A stretch of DNA of 35,321 nucleotides from JBKEDS01 sp047975545 (GCA_047975545.1 JBKEDS010000039.1:1-35321); one strand, 5' to 3'. Counted from the first letter of the stretch, positions 1 through 9,200 are shown. The notes: a model not told the origin generated them from the sequence alone. Numbers and translations: made by a program.

Positions 1-1
1 A

Positions 2-292
2 ACAATACGCATGCACTGGGGCATAGAGAACAAGCTGCATTGGGTATTGGATATGGCTTTCTCAGAAGATGCCTCAAGAAAACGGGCAGGGAATGCCGCA
101 CAAAACTTTTCGGTACTTAGTAAAATAGCGCTTAACCTATTAAAGCAAGACACGCAAACCAAACAGGGAATAAAAGGCAAAAGGCTTAAGGCTGCCTATG
201 ATAACAGCTACCTCATTAAGATTCTAGGTGTAAAAGTGTGTGTTTGCCCTGAAACGCTTACAAACGAATTTAAATGCGTAACAACCGAATAA
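2..292 (+). CDS. ISAs1-family transposase, C-terminal fragment (cut by window edge)
   Basis: The reading frame is open from the window edge, so the gene starts outside. The visible 96 residues contain HWGIENKLHWVLD followed by EDASR, the conserved C-terminal block of ISAs1/H-repeat DDE transposases; the glutamate of this block is part of the catalytic triad in the family. The rest of the DDE domain lies upstream. Whether the full gene is intact cannot be judged here. I did not identify a convincing terminal inverted repeat between the stop codon and the next gene. The family call is firm; activity of the element is unknown. Confidence 0.85.
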   Translation, partial: TIRMHWGIENKLHWVLDMAFSEDASRKRAGNAAQNFSVLSKIALNLLKQDTQTKQGIKGKRLKAAYDNSYLIKILGVKVCVCPETLTNEFKCVTTE

Positions 293-402
293 AAGAAGCA
301 TCCTGGATAATCTTTGCCTTGTCGAAATTTTATACTGAACGTGATTTTCAGTAATTAAAACCGCGATAGTATTAACTGTTTAACATTTAAAATTTAGAAA
401 TT

Positions 403-735
403 ATGAACACACTTAGAAACAAAGTACAGTTGATTGGACGATTAGGGCAAGAACCTGAAATTATTACCTTTCCCGACGGTAACAAAATAGCGAAATTTTC
501 GCTTGCAACCGACGACAGCTACAAGGATAAAAACGGACAAAAGGTAGAACGCACCTACTGGCACAATGTTGTGGTTAAAAACGGATTGGTTAAAGTCGTT
601 GAAAGTTACGTTAACAAAGGGCAGGAAATTGCCATTGAAGGTAAATTAACCAATAAAACCTGGAACGATAAAAACGGCAACAAGCACTACGCTACCGAAA
701 TTGTTTGTAGTGAGTTGTTAATGTTGAGTAAATAG
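403..735 (+). CDS. ssb: Single-stranded DNA-binding protein, short form
   Basis: This 110-residue protein is a single OB-fold SSB. It opens with NKVQLIGRLGQEPEI and contains ATDDSYKDKNGQ and RTYWHNVVV, all typical of the SSB family, which coats single-stranded DNA during replication and repair. It stops directly after the OB fold (ELLMLSK) and lacks the linker and acidic tip (usually ending DDDLPF or similar) by which housekeeping SSBs recruit partners. The length is therefore well below that of a standard bacterial SSB (about 150-180 residues). Short tail-less forms are common in Bacteroidota as accessory or element-borne copies, and the neighbouring transposase fits that. It is followed by a strong terminator. 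Confidence 0.9.
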   Translation: MNTLRNKVQLIGRLGQEPEIITFPDGNKIAKFSLATDDSYKDKNGQKVERTYWHNVVVKNGLVKVVESYVNKGQEIAIEGKLTNKTWNDKNGNKHYATEIVCSELLMLSK

Positions 736-745
736 CTAATAGCTT

Positions 746-796
746 ATATTTAAACAAAACAGGAGTATTTTAAATGCTCCTGTTTTGTTTAAATAT
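746..796. terminator. Bidirectional terminator between ssb and the LRR surface protein
   Basis: Bases 746-765 and 777-796 form a perfect 20-bp inverted repeat. The GC core is CAGGAG/CTCCTG, with A-rich sequence on the left and T-rich sequence on the right (TGTTTTGTTT). The loop is at most 11 bases and can partly pair as well. It sits between two convergent genes (stops at 735 and 812), so it can end transcription from both sides. Confidence 0.9.
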
Positions 797-811
797 TTAA
801 GAGCCAATAAT

Positions 812-2569
812 TCAACGAACGGCAACTTTTTTAACCACGATACCTTTATCAAAATTCAATTTTAAAATATAAATACCGGGAGCATACGTATTTGTTGAAA
901 TTTCAGAAGCTGTTCCATGGGCTACTTGTTGTCCCGAAATATTATAAACCCTATAATTTTTTAAACGTGTACCATTTCCCGATACTACTTTTATAGCGTT
1001 TGGCGTGGTAATTACCTTTACATTGTTTGTTAACTCAAAACTTGACGCACTTAGGGCGGCATCTTTGGTTACAGGGTTAAAGCCTGTCCACAAAGCCCCT
1101 GGGTTGGTTACATAAACTCCCATGGTACCTACTGGAATGTGCAGGTGAATGGTACTACGGTCCGTGGCAAACGTATCTGTTGTTGTACCGCTTGTGGTTA
1201 TGGTTGGTGGGGTTGTTGCCAAAACAGTTACATGGGTTAATGTTGCTATTGAAGAAAATGCGCCCGCACCAATACTTGTAACGCTTGCGGGTAGGGTTAG
1301 CACTTGCAATCCCGGGTTAAACCTAAACGCATTGTCGCCAATGGTTTGAACACCATTGCCCAAATTTAAATGAGCTATAACATTAGAATCGAAAGCAAGT
1401 GCTTTAATATCCAGCACGCTATCGGGTATTGTTAAACTGGCAATACTGTTAAACCTAAACGCATATTCGCCTATGCTTGTAACCGCACCCCCAATAGTAA
1501 CACTTGTTAAGTTATTATTGGCAAAAGCACCATCGTTTATTATAGTTACGTTGTCGGGAATGGTAACGGTGGTTAAATCGTTATTGAAAAACGCATTTTC
1601 GCCAATGCCAACAATACTGCTTGGCAGCGTTACAGCAGTCAGGCTTTTGTAATCCATAGCGAAATTGCCAATATGGGTTACCGTAAAAGTTGTACACGCA
1701 TTGGTTACCGTTTCGGGTATTGTAACAACTGTGCCACCAGCCGTATTATAATCTGTAACCGTTACCTCATTAAACGGCGACGGATTAATTTGATAGGTTA
1801 TATTATTTTTTGTAAAAGTACCCGAAAGCCCTTCGGTAACGCTATTAAACCCTGTCCAAGTTGCCGATGCGTAAGAACTTGCCGTACCTGTGGGGATGCT
1901 TAAATCAATTCCATTTCGGTTAGCGGCAAAAGAGTCGTTCATTCCCGCTTCGGTAAAAATAGTTGGAGGCGTTGTGGCTTGGCACGTTATGCACGTTAAA
2001 GGGTTGTACCTAAAAGCGGCCATGCCAATATTTGTTACATTACTTGGGATGGCAATTGACGAAATGGAATTAGTTTCAAATGCCCGTACATCAATATCCG
2101 TAAGGCTTGTAGGCAGGCTTATGCTGGTTAGTTGGTTGTTGCCAAACGCCCTAAAACCAATATTTCCTACACTATAACCTATGGATACCGCTGTTAATAA
2201 ATTATCGGCAAAGGCTTCTGAGCCTATCGAGATAACATCGTTGGGAATAGAAATGGTTGCCAATAAATTTTGTTTAAATGCGCTATTTCCAACAGAAACA
2301 ATGTTGTTGCCAATGGTTACTTCGGTTAGCCCCTTATTATTAAACGCATTGTTAGCTATTATTACAACGGTGTATGATTGTGAATTATAATTAACCGTAT
2401 TGGGGATTGTAACACTGGTACCGCCATTTACGGCATCGTAATTAACAACCTCAACCAAACCCGGTGTTGTTGATGTTACGTTGTAAGTAATAAAGTTATC
2501 GGTAAAGGTTTGGGCATGGCCCATTGTAACCATAAAGAAAGCAATTAAGGAAAGTAGATTTGTTTTCAT
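812..2569 (-). CDS. BspA-type leucine-rich-repeat surface protein with T9SS sorting domain
   Basis: The 585-residue product begins with a signal peptide (MKTNLLSLIAFFMVTMGHAQ). It then carries two blocks of about 230-250 residues, each starting with a short beta module (FITYNVTSTTPGLVEV..., ITYQINPSPFNEVTV...) followed by tandem LRR_5 repeats of about 23 residues with the pattern ..L.sItIP.sVtsIG..AF..N. Each block ends in a similar element (ATTPPTI..., WTGFN.VT), which suggests an internal duplication. The last 80 residues, with VYNISGQQVAHG and APGIYILKLNFDKGIVVKKVAVR split over the end, match the Por secretion (type A) C-terminal domain, so export by the type IX system and display on the cell surface are expected. 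BspA-like proteins often bind host or matrix proteins; the ligand here is unknown. Confidence 0.85.
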   Translation of the reverse strand: MKTNLLSLIAFFMVTMGHAQTFTDNFITYNVTSTTPGLVEVVNYDAVNGGTSVTIPNTVNYNSQSYTVVIIANNAFNNKGLTEVTIGNNIVSVGNSAFKQNLLATISIPNDVISIGSEAFADNLLTAVSIGYSVGNIGFRAFGNNQLTSISLPTSLTDIDVRAFETNSISSIAIPSNVTNIGMAAFRYNPLTCITCQATTPPTIFTEAGMNDSFAANRNGIDLSIPTGTASSYASATWTGFNSVTEGLSGTFTKNNITYQINPSPFNEVTVTDYNTAGGTVVTIPETVTNACTTFTVTHIGNFAMDYKSLTAVTLPSSIVGIGENAFFNNDLTTVTIPDNVTIINDGAFANNNLTSVTIGGAVTSIGEYAFRFNSIASLTIPDSVLDIKALAFDSNVIAHLNLGNGVQTIGDNAFRFNPGLQVLTLPASVTSIGAGAFSSIATLTHVTVLATTPPTITTSGTTTDTFATDRSTIHLHIPVGTMGVYVTNPGALWTGFNPVTKDAALSASSFELTNNVKVITTPNAIKVVSGNGTRLKNYRVYNISGQQVAHGTASEISTNTYAPGIYILKLNFDKGIVVKKVAVR

Positions 2570-2725
2570 AGTTTGTAATTTTTATCATGTTGTTAAATAC
2601 GTTAGATAAAAATACAGGAGTCCCTTCCTTTACAAAACAGCAAATCTATTTCCGATTAAAATGAAGCAATAAGCGCTTGGGCTGAGTTTGTAAGTGCGTT
2701 AATTTTTTTTAGAAAAACGTTAGAT

Positions 2726-3463
2726 TCATGCTTTATTCCAATTTAAAAGCTGGGCGACGAAGTTTTCTTTTTTACGGGTAGATACGGGGATTTTTGTATT
2801 GTTCTTTAAATAAATAACCCCGGATTTATCGTATTTTTCAATAAAGTTAAGATTAACCATAAACGATTGGTGCGGCCTTATAAAGGCGTGTTGCGTTAAT
2901 TGCGGTTCAAATTCTTTTAATGGTTTGGATGCCAGGTGTTTTTTGCCATTGCTTAAATAAAACGTGGTATAGCCCTTATCGGATTCGCAATACATTAATT
3001 CTTTTAAATCGATAACATGAAAGGCCTCTTGAAGCGATAAAATTAAAACATCGCTATCGTTATTAAATACCTGTTTAACCGTTTTTATTTGCTTTTTTTG
3101 AATATCCGAAGGCAGTTGGGTTACTTTTTTTATTGCTATTTTAAGCTCCTCGATATCTACCGGTTTTAAAATATAGTCCACAGCACCTATTTTCAGGGCA
3201 CGCAAGGCATATTCCTCGTAAGCCGTGATGAATATGGTTTTGAAATCGAGGTTTTCGGTTTGCTCCAAAAAATCGAAAGCATTGCCGTCGGTAAGGTTAA
3301 TGTCCAAAAAAACCAATTCGGGCTTACAGGTTTTTGTAACAACAACAGCTTGGTTTACCGACTCGCATTCGCCAATAACCTCAATATTTGCGCTAATACT
3401 GGAAAGTAGGTTTATTAACCCTTTTCTTATATACGCTTTGTCTTCAACTATTATGGCTTTCAT
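2726..3463 (-). CDS. LytTR-family response regulator
   Basis: The 245-residue protein has an N-terminal receiver domain (about residues 1-120) with acidic residues E7/D8, phospho-acceptor D54 in VFLDIN, T80 and K100 in ILKPVD. A C-terminal LytTR DNA-binding domain follows (about residues 145-240; MYCESDKGYTTFYLSNGKK and HQSFMVNLNFIEKYDKSGVIYL parts). It would receive phosphate from the kinase encoded directly upstream and bind DNA through the beta-rich LytTR fold. The start codon lies 7 bases beyond the stop of the kinase gene, so the two form one operon. The targets cannot be read from the sequence. Confidence 0.93.
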   Translation of the reverse strand: MKAIIVEDKAYIRKGLINLLSSISANIEVIGECESVNQAVVVTKTCKPELVFLDINLTDGNAFDFLEQTENLDFKTIFITAYEEYALRALKIGAVDYILKPVDIEELKIAIKKVTQLPSDIQKKQIKTVKQVFNNDSDVLILSLQEAFHVIDLKELMYCESDKGYTTFYLSNGKKHLASKPLKEFEPQLTQHAFIRPHQSFMVNLNFIEKYDKSGVIYLKNNTKIPVSTRKKENFVAQLLNWNKA

Positions 3464-3470
3464 TTTAAAT

Positions 3471-5654
3471 TTACAAATTTAAGTACGGTATTACAAGCGT
3501 AACCATAGTGCCTTGCTGGTTATATTTTTTTCGGTCTTCAATGGTTACCGAACCTTTTATTTTAAAGTCTTTTGATAAATATTCCAAACGTTCCGATGTA
3601 ATGGTTGTGGCCAACGATTTTTTATTTTGGTTGGTATTTTGTTCGCTCGCATCGATGCCTATGCCATTATCCAAAATAACACAAGTTAATTTTGAATTTA
3701 CTAAGGTAAGGTTAATTTCAACAGTACAATTTTCTTTTGATTTTTTAAAAGCGTGTTCGATGGCGTTTTCAACAAAAGGCTGAATGAGCATTGGTGGAAT
3801 TTTTATGGCGTTTGAATCAATAGCATCATTTACCGTTAACTTAAAATTTATGTTTTCGTTTTCTATATGTTGAAGCGCCAAATAGTTTTTTACCGCTTCT
3901 AATTCTTGGGACAGCAAAACGGTTTTATCCCTTGAGTTTTCTAAAGGTATACGTAACAATTTTGAAAATTTGGATAGGTAACTAACCGATTTTTCTTCTT
4001 CTTTGCTTAAAATCATACCCTGTAAAACCGATAATGAATTAAAGATAAAATGCGGGGTCATTTGCGAGCGCAATAATTTTTGTTCGGCAATTATATGTTG
4101 TGTTTTGGTTTTTTGGTGCCTTAGTTTTAAAGCGAAAATAATTCCGCCCAATACTATTGCAATCACTAAAAACACTATAACGCCGAGCAATAGATTGCGT
4201 TGCGATTTTTCTAAATTTTTGGATGTTGTTTCTACGGTTTTGGTAAGTTTTGTTTCTCTTTCTTCAGCTTTTGCCAAGGCTTTTTCGTATTTGTACTCGT
4301 ATTCAAGTTGTGTTATTTTTTCAATATTATTGTTGTTTAAAATACTATCGCTTAATGTTTTAAATTGCTCATGGCTCGTTAAGGCACTTTTGTAATATCC
4401 AATGTTTTTGTAAATTTCAAATAATAATCTGGAAGCTTCTTTTTGGTTTTCCAACACCTCTAATTCATCTGCTATTTTTTTGCCTTCAAGCGTAAAAGAA
4501 AGCGCTTTTTTATTGTTGCCTTCAAATAAATATGTTTGCGCAATTCCTAAGAGGCTTGTAGACAAAATTTGTTTAGTGTTTATTTGTTCGCTAATTGTTT
4601 TGGCCTTTGTAAAATTCTCGCGCGCGGCAACCGGATGGTTTTGTAATGAATATACATTTGCAATTTGAATAAGTTGAACCGCTGTATTATTTAAATTGTT
4701 AATTTCTTCACTTATTTTTAGGGACATATTATGATGCTCTAAAGCCTTTGCATACTGCTTTTTTTTAAAGTATATCGTTCCTATGTTGCCATAATTTGCC
4801 GCAATAAGTACCTTGTATTCGGCTTTTGACGAAAGTGTTATAGATTGCTGAAGGTAGTTTAATGCTGTGTCGTATTTTTCTATTAATAAATAGGCACCCC
4901 CTAAGTTGTGAAGCGTTTTTGCAATCCCGATGGTGTCGTTTGTTTTTTCCTTATAGGCTAAAGTTTTGTTATAATTTTCAATAGCCAACGGATAATTGCC
5001 TTGTTTGGAATATACAACGCCTAAATTACTATAAACGTAGGAAACCCCGTCCTCGTCTTTTGTAGATTCGCTTAACAATAGGGCCTCGTTAAAGTTTGAT
5101 ATGGCTTCGTTATATCTTCCTGTTTCGGAATATACATTCCCGGAATTAATCAAGCTTGTTGCAATGGCGCTCTTGTTACCTAAAATTTTATAAACTTGGG
5201 TTGCCTTTTTATAGTTTTTTAAGGCTTCTTCGTACTGCGATAAATCGGAATTTGTAATTCCAAACGCAATGTACACGTCGGCAACCCCTTTTTTATTGTT
5301 TATAGATTTGTAATACTTAAGGGATTCATTAAAAAAAATCAAGCTTTTTTTATAATCGGCTTTTATATTCTCAAGCATACCTTTTAAATAAAATATGCGG
5401 GCTTTTCCTTTATTGTAGTTTGTTTTGTTGCTTATTGTTTCAGCATCATCAATATTTAGTTGTGCCAAATTAACATCTACGCGCAAATTAATATCTGCCA
5501 AATCGCATAGTAAATTAATCTTGGTGGTATCGTTAATTCTATGGTTGGCTAATTCGGTTTTTAAACTATCGGTTGTAGTGTTTTGAGCTATTATGTTTTC
5601 TGAAAAAAGAAAAACAGCCAATAGTGCAAAAATGTGTTTAATGGTAAAATCCAT
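3471..5654 (-). CDS. TPR-containing sensor histidine kinase, LytS/YehU type
   Basis: The 727-residue kinase has a signal peptide (MDFTIKHIFALLAVFLFSENIIAQ), about nine tetratricopeptide repeats (residues 80-430), a coiled coil (445-485), one membrane helix (487-509) and a His_kinase domain. The phospho-acceptor H535 lies in QMTPHFIFNSLSVLQ, the N box around N630 in FVENAIEHAF, and the G box is LDNGIGI. The architecture implies a periplasmic TPR sensor and a cytoplasmic kinase. I chose the ATG at 5654. The frame extends 9 codons further to a TTG at 5681, but that codon overlaps a -7 promoter element (5679-5686), and only the 5654 start gives a clean signal peptide. It is co-transcribed with the LytTR regulator. 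The signal sensed is unknown. Confidence 0.9.
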   Translation of the reverse strand: MDFTIKHIFALLAVFLFSENIIAQNTTTDSLKTELANHRINDTTKINLLCDLADINLRVDVNLAQLNIDDAETISNKTNYNKGKARIFYLKGMLENIKADYKKSLIFFNESLKYYKSINNKKGVADVYIAFGITNSDLSQYEEALKNYKKATQVYKILGNKSAIATSLINSGNVYSETGRYNEAISNFNEALLLSESTKDEDGVSYVYSNLGVVYSKQGNYPLAIENYNKTLAYKEKTNDTIGIAKTLHNLGGAYLLIEKYDTALNYLQQSITLSSKAEYKVLIAANYGNIGTIYFKKKQYAKALEHHNMSLKISEEINNLNNTAVQLIQIANVYSLQNHPVAARENFTKAKTISEQINTKQILSTSLLGIAQTYLFEGNNKKALSFTLEGKKIADELEVLENQKEASRLLFEIYKNIGYYKSALTSHEQFKTLSDSILNNNNIEKITQLEYEYKYEKALAKAEERETKLTKTVETTSKNLEKSQRNLLLGVIVFLVIAIVLGGIIFALKLRHQKTKTQHIIAEQKLLRSQMTPHFIFNSLSVLQGMILSKEEEKSVSYLSKFSKLLRIPLENSRDKTVLLSQELEAVKNYLALQHIENENINFKLTVNDAIDSNAIKIPPMLIQPFVENAIEHAFKKSKENCTVEINLTLVNSKLTCVILDNGIGIDASEQNTNQNKKSLATTITSERLEYLSKDFKIKGSVTIEDRKKYNQQGTMVTLVIPYLNL

Positions 5655-5678
5655 AAAAAAATATCGTTCCCTTTGAGG

Positions 5679-5686
5679 CAAAAATA
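5679..5686 (-). promoter_or_regulatory. Bacteroidota -7 element of the kinase/regulator operon
   Basis: On the minus strand these bases read TATTTTTG, a full match to TAnnTTTG. The expected transcription start is near 5675, giving a leader of about 20 bases to the ATG at 5654. I see no clear TTG -33 element at the usual distance, so recognition may be weak. Confidence 0.5.
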
Positions 5687-5775
5687 GTTGCCCACTAATC
5701 TAATAAATTAATTTTATTTAGAATTAGGAATACGATATTTGGCAAAAATAAGTATTAATGCACTTAAAAAAATAG

Positions 5776-6024
5776 CTATAAAACAGGAAGAAACAGTACC
5801 ACCAATCCAAAAAACAACAAAGTAAAGCCCGTTAGCAAAAATTTCCAAGTAGGATGCGCATCGGCAACATCCATAAAATAAAAGCCCACGAGCAAAAATT
5901 TAAGACACGACGCTACAATAATAACATATTGGGAAGCCCCCAACAAGCCATTGGCGGCCAAGGCCGAAATAGGGGTTAGCACCATTAGGGCAACAAGTAC
6001 GACAATTAGTTTTTTTGCTTTCAT
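5776..6024 (-). CDS. norF: NorF-like small membrane protein (cytochrome c oxidase subunit IV family)
   Basis: The 82-residue protein is almost wholly hydrophobic, with three predicted membrane helices (residues 5-24, 29-51, 60-80) and a KFLLVGFYFMDVADAHPTWK loop. This matches the prokaryotic cytochrome c oxidase subunit IV family (COX4_pro), of which NorF is a member in denitrification clusters. It starts 3 bases after the stop of the norE-like gene and is the last gene of the nitric oxide reductase locus. NorE and NorF are accessory proteins that support reductase activity without being catalytic subunits. The symbol rests mainly on context because the family is small and variable. Confidence 0.7.
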   Translation of the reverse strand: MKAKKLIVVLVALMVLTPISALAANGLLGASQYVIIVASCLKFLLVGFYFMDVADAHPTWKFLLTGFTLLFFGLVVLFLPVL

Positions 6025-6027
6025 TTT

Positions 6028-6609
6028 TTAAAAAATTAAGTACAACACGGGAAACAACATTAACCAAATTAAATCGCACATGTGCCAAAAGGCGGCACCG
6101 GCCTCGGCATCGATAAATTCTAACTTTTCGGGATTTTTATTCAATTTTATTAAAAACCAAAGCAAAATAACCAGCCCCACCAAAACATGGATAACATGAA
6201 AAAGCGTTAACATCCAATAAAACGAAAAAAAGGTATTGTAGCCCATGGTTAGGCCATCTTGTATTTTATCGTAATACTCTACCGATTTTAGCCCTAAAAA
6301 CAATAAGCCGCCTATAAGGGTGAAAATTAAAAATCTTTTCGCCTTTTTTATATGGTTTTGTTTTAAAGCCGAAATGCTTAATGCCATAAAAAACCCACTA
6401 CACAGCAAAAACACGGTGTTTATGGCGCCAAATGTCGTGTTTAACAATAAGCGCGAATTATGAAACACCTCAGGTTCGTCCTTGGCATAAACCACCATGG
6501 CCAGTAGGGCAGCGCCAAAGGTAAAGAGTTCCAAATAAATAACAATCCATATTAAAAGGCCTCCCGGTGGATAGAATATTGAGGTTTTTTTGGCGGTAGT
6601 TTCGGTCAT
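6028..6609 (-). CDS. norE: NorE-like protein (cytochrome c oxidase subunit III family)
   Basis: The 193-residue protein has five hydrophobic helices and the subunit III signature features: PPGGLLIW near the N terminus, HVIHVLVGLVILLW in the fourth helix, and AGAAFWHMCDLIWLMLFPVLYL at the C terminus. Real oxidase subunit III proteins sit beside subunits I and II, which are absent here; the neighbours are NO reductase genes, so NorE is the better name. NorE supports assembly or activity of the membrane NO reductase. The gene starts 2 bases after norD. Confidence 0.82.
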   Translation of the reverse strand: MTETTAKKTSIFYPPGGLLIWIVIYLELFTFGAALLAMVVYAKDEPEVFHNSRLLLNTTFGAINTVFLLCSGFFMALSISALKQNHIKKAKRFLIFTLIGGLLFLGLKSVEYYDKIQDGLTMGYNTFFSFYWMLTLFHVIHVLVGLVILLWFLIKLNKNPEKLEFIDAEAGAAFWHMCDLIWLMLFPVLYLIF

Positions 6610-6611
6610 TT

Positions 6612-8378
6612 TTATTGGTGTTTTATTTTTTCGTAAAGTTTTACCAGTGCCGTTAACAATTCAACCGGCGTGGTTAATATTTGATAGTGGTTTTGCCCAA
6701 ACATTTGCGGCAAATAATATTTGGCCTCGGCCTCGATGGCCAAGGCATACGAGTTTATTTGCCGTTGGTTTAGCTCCCGTAGAGCCTGCTTAACATCGTT
6801 AATGCCGTAGGCGCCTTCGTATTTGTCGTAGTCGTTTGGTTTACCGTCGGAAAGCAAAATAACCCATTTGTTTTTGGTGTTTCGGGTATCCAGCAAGGCG
6901 CCCGCGTGCCGCAATGCCGTACCAATACGGGTGTAGCCTTGGGGTTGGGCCGCACCAATGCGGTGCTTGGCGGTGTTCCAATTGTCGTCAAAATCCTTTA
7001 GTGCCAAATAGGTGGTATAGTTTCGGGTTTTGGAATAGAAGCCATCGATGGCAAAATCGACATTAAATTCGTTTAAAATTTCGCCAAAAATCAAAGATAC
7101 TTGTTTTTCCACATCGATAACCCTATTGCCGGCAGCATAGCCGTCGCTGGACAAACTAATGTCCAACAGCATAAGGATGGACAAATCCTTTTCCCGCCTT
7201 CGGTTCGATATATAAATTTTATCCGAAGGGGTGTGCTTGCTATGCACATCGACGTATAAATCGGTTAGGGCATCCAAATCGAAGCTATCGCCTTGGGTTT
7301 GCCTGCGCTGCTGCTGGTATTTGTTGTTTACCGAGGTTAGCATTTTACGCAGCCCCATAAGGGTTGAAGTGTTTTCGCTTAACGTTTTTTTATGGTAATT
7401 GGTGCTGGTTTCGGTTTGCGTTTTGGGGAACACCTTGCAGAAATCGGGTTTGTAGGCCCGTTTTTTATAATCCCACTCGTCGTAGGTTATGGCAAAACTT
7501 TCGGGGTTAACATCGGCACTTTCCGAAATGGTGGTGTTTTCAATAAAATCGGTTTGGTATACCGAGTGTACGGGGTCGTCCACCCGTACGGTATGTTTCA
7601 TGTTTATTTCGTCCAAGGCATTGCCGTGTTCGTCCAAATCGTCATCGCCATCAAAATCGCGCCATCCGCCTTCCCATTCCTCGGCGGCTTCAATTTTTTC
7701 AAAATTATGCGTCATGACATAATCTTCCTGCTGTTTTTTATCAACGGTAACCGATTGTATTTCTTCTACGGCTTGGGCTTTTTTTATGGTTTTTATTTCG
7801 TTTAAAACCGCTTGTTTTGCTTTTTCGGATATATTTTGAAGTGCTTCTTTTTTAGAAACTTCGGGATTGTTGTACATCCATTTCCCGTAAATAAAACTGT
7901 AATCGGGTGCTTTGTCCTTTGCTGCCGATTGCTGAAAAAGCTGTAATAATTTGGTGTGGATTTGTTCCGTTACGGGAAATTGTTCGAATACGTGTTTTAA
8001 AACTTTTGGGGCTGTTTTTTCGGCTTCAATCCTTGCTTCTTCGGTGCTATGGTTGGCGTGGTCGTAAAAATTTAAGTTCAGTTCGCTTTGGCAACACAAA
8101 TACAGCGTTCGGAATAAATAAAACGCCGTATTTTCCTCTAAAGTTCCAAATAGTGCAAAACGCCGGGGCAAGAAAAAGTTATGGTTTTTATAACCGCCTT
8201 CCCGTTCGGCTTCGAATAGTTCAATAGGTTTTCCCGTAATGGCCCTGGCAATAAGCGTTAATCGGGGTTTTATCTCGGTTAAGTTTACTGCATGGGGCAA
8301 GGTGTCCTCGGCTTTTTTTCGGCGGCGTTTTAAAAACGTAACCACCTTTTTGTACAGGTACTCATCGGGTTCGAACAT
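6612..8378 (-). CDS. norD: NorD, VWA-domain protein for nitric oxide reductase activation
   Basis: The 588-residue cytoplasmic protein has a poorly conserved N-terminal two-thirds and a C-terminal von Willebrand factor A domain (about residues 390-580). The MIDAS motif is DISLS in LSILMLLDISLSSDG, supported by TRIGTALRHAG and the LLSDGKPNDYD segment, all typical of NorD/CbbO proteins. NorD works with the AAA ATPase NorQ as a MoxR/VWA chaperone pair that matures or inserts the non-haem iron of NorB. The norQ stop lies 9 bases upstream of its start, and norE begins 2 bases after its stop, so all three are one transcription unit. Residues around 215-260 are acidic and low in complexity. Confidence 0.92.
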   Translation of the reverse strand: MFEPDEYLYKKVVTFLKRRRKKAEDTLPHAVNLTEIKPRLTLIARAITGKPIELFEAEREGGYKNHNFFLPRRFALFGTLEENTAFYLFRTLYLCCQSELNLNFYDHANHSTEEARIEAEKTAPKVLKHVFEQFPVTEQIHTKLLQLFQQSAAKDKAPDYSFIYGKWMYNNPEVSKKEALQNISEKAKQAVLNEIKTIKKAQAVEEIQSVTVDKKQQEDYVMTHNFEKIEAAEEWEGGWRDFDGDDDLDEHGNALDEINMKHTVRVDDPVHSVYQTDFIENTTISESADVNPESFAITYDEWDYKKRAYKPDFCKVFPKTQTETSTNYHKKTLSENTSTLMGLRKMLTSVNNKYQQQRRQTQGDSFDLDALTDLYVDVHSKHTPSDKIYISNRRREKDLSILMLLDISLSSDGYAAGNRVIDVEKQVSLIFGEILNEFNVDFAIDGFYSKTRNYTTYLALKDFDDNWNTAKHRIGAAQPQGYTRIGTALRHAGALLDTRNTKNKWVILLSDGKPNDYDKYEGAYGINDVKQALRELNQRQINSYALAIEAEAKYYLPQMFGQNHYQILTTPVELLTALVKLYEKIKHQ

Positions 8379-8387
8379 GGCGGGGCT

Positions 8388-9200
8388 TTAAATCATTAAA
8401 TCGCACAAATCGGTTAGGGCTTGGGTAACGTCGTGGTCGTCGGTTAAGGGTTCTACAACGGCCACTTTTACGGCCAAACGCTTGGGCAGCCCGGTATTGA
8501 TGAGTTTTGCGGCATCGACCAAAAGCCGGGTAGAAACGGTTTCGGTTAGCCCCAGTTCGGTTAAATTCCGAATTTTATGGGCAATGGCAACCAGTTTTTT
8601 TGCGGTATCCTTGTCTATTTGGGTTTCGTTAACCAGTATTTCGGTTTCGTCGGCTTGCGATGGGTAATTAAAACTCAAGGCCACAAAACGCTGTCGGGTC
8701 GAGGGCTTTAATTCTTTAAACCCCTTTTGGTAGCCTGGGTTAAACGACGCCACCAACATAAAATCGGGATGTGCTTTTACGGTAATGCCCAGTTTGTCGA
8801 TATAAAGTTCCTTGCGGTGGTCGGTAAGGGCGTGTATGGCCACGATAACGTCGGGGCGGGCTTCGGCAATTTCATCAAGATATAAAATAGCGCCTGTTTT
8901 TACGGCGGTGGTTAGGGGGCCGTCTATCCAAATGGTTTCGGCGCCTTTAATAATATAGCGACCAATTAAGTCGGTAGACGACGTTTCCTCGTTACACGAT
9001 ACCGTAATTAGCGCCGTGCCTATTTGGTGCGCCATATAATCGACAAACCGCGTTTTTCCAGTTCCCGTTGGGCCTTTTAATAAAATGGGAAGCCTGTTTT
9101 TATAGGCGTGCTGGAACACCTGTTCTTCCTTTCCCGTTTGTTTGTAAAAGGGCTGAAGCTTGGTTTCCGTAGTTTGTTCCGAAACGTGATTTAAAGGCAT
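8388..9200 (-). CDS. norQ: NorQ, MoxR/CbbQ-family AAA+ ATPase
   Basis: The 270-residue protein contains Walker A GPTGTGKT (residues 43-50), Walker B ILYLDEIAEA (D109, E110), the sensor segment LVASFNPGYQKGFKELKPSTRQRF and the CbbQ C-terminal domain. MoxR-type ATPases of the NorQ/CbbQ group use ATP hydrolysis, with a VWA partner, to remodel metal sites in their client enzyme, here the haem/FeB centre of NorB. It is followed by norD. A hairpin separates it from norB, so norQDEF may be made at a lower level than norCB or from a separate promoter within 9201-9363; I see no full-consensus -7 element there. Confidence 0.93.
   Translation of the reverse strand: MPLNHVSEQTTETKLQPFYKQTGKEEQVFQHAYKNRLPILLKGPTGTGKTRFVDYMAHQIGTALITVSCNEETSSTDLIGRYIIKGAETIWIDGPLTTAVKTGAILYLDEIAEARPDVIVAIHALTDHRKELYIDKLGITVKAHPDFMLVASFNPGYQKGFKELKPSTRQRFVALSFNYPSQADETEILVNETQIDKDTAKKLVAIAHKIRNLTELGLTETVSTRLLVDAAKLINTGLPKRLAVKVAVVEPLTDDHDVTQALTDLCDLMI

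Noticed and set aside
4003..4395. 130-codon plus-strand frame opposite the sensor kinase
   Set aside because: Antisense to a TPR and membrane-helix region; the hydrophobicity is a by-product of the opposite strand.
7392..7805. 137-codon plus-strand frame rich in G, F and V
   Set aside because: It is a mirror of the acidic, D/E-rich part of norD and has no start signal of its own.
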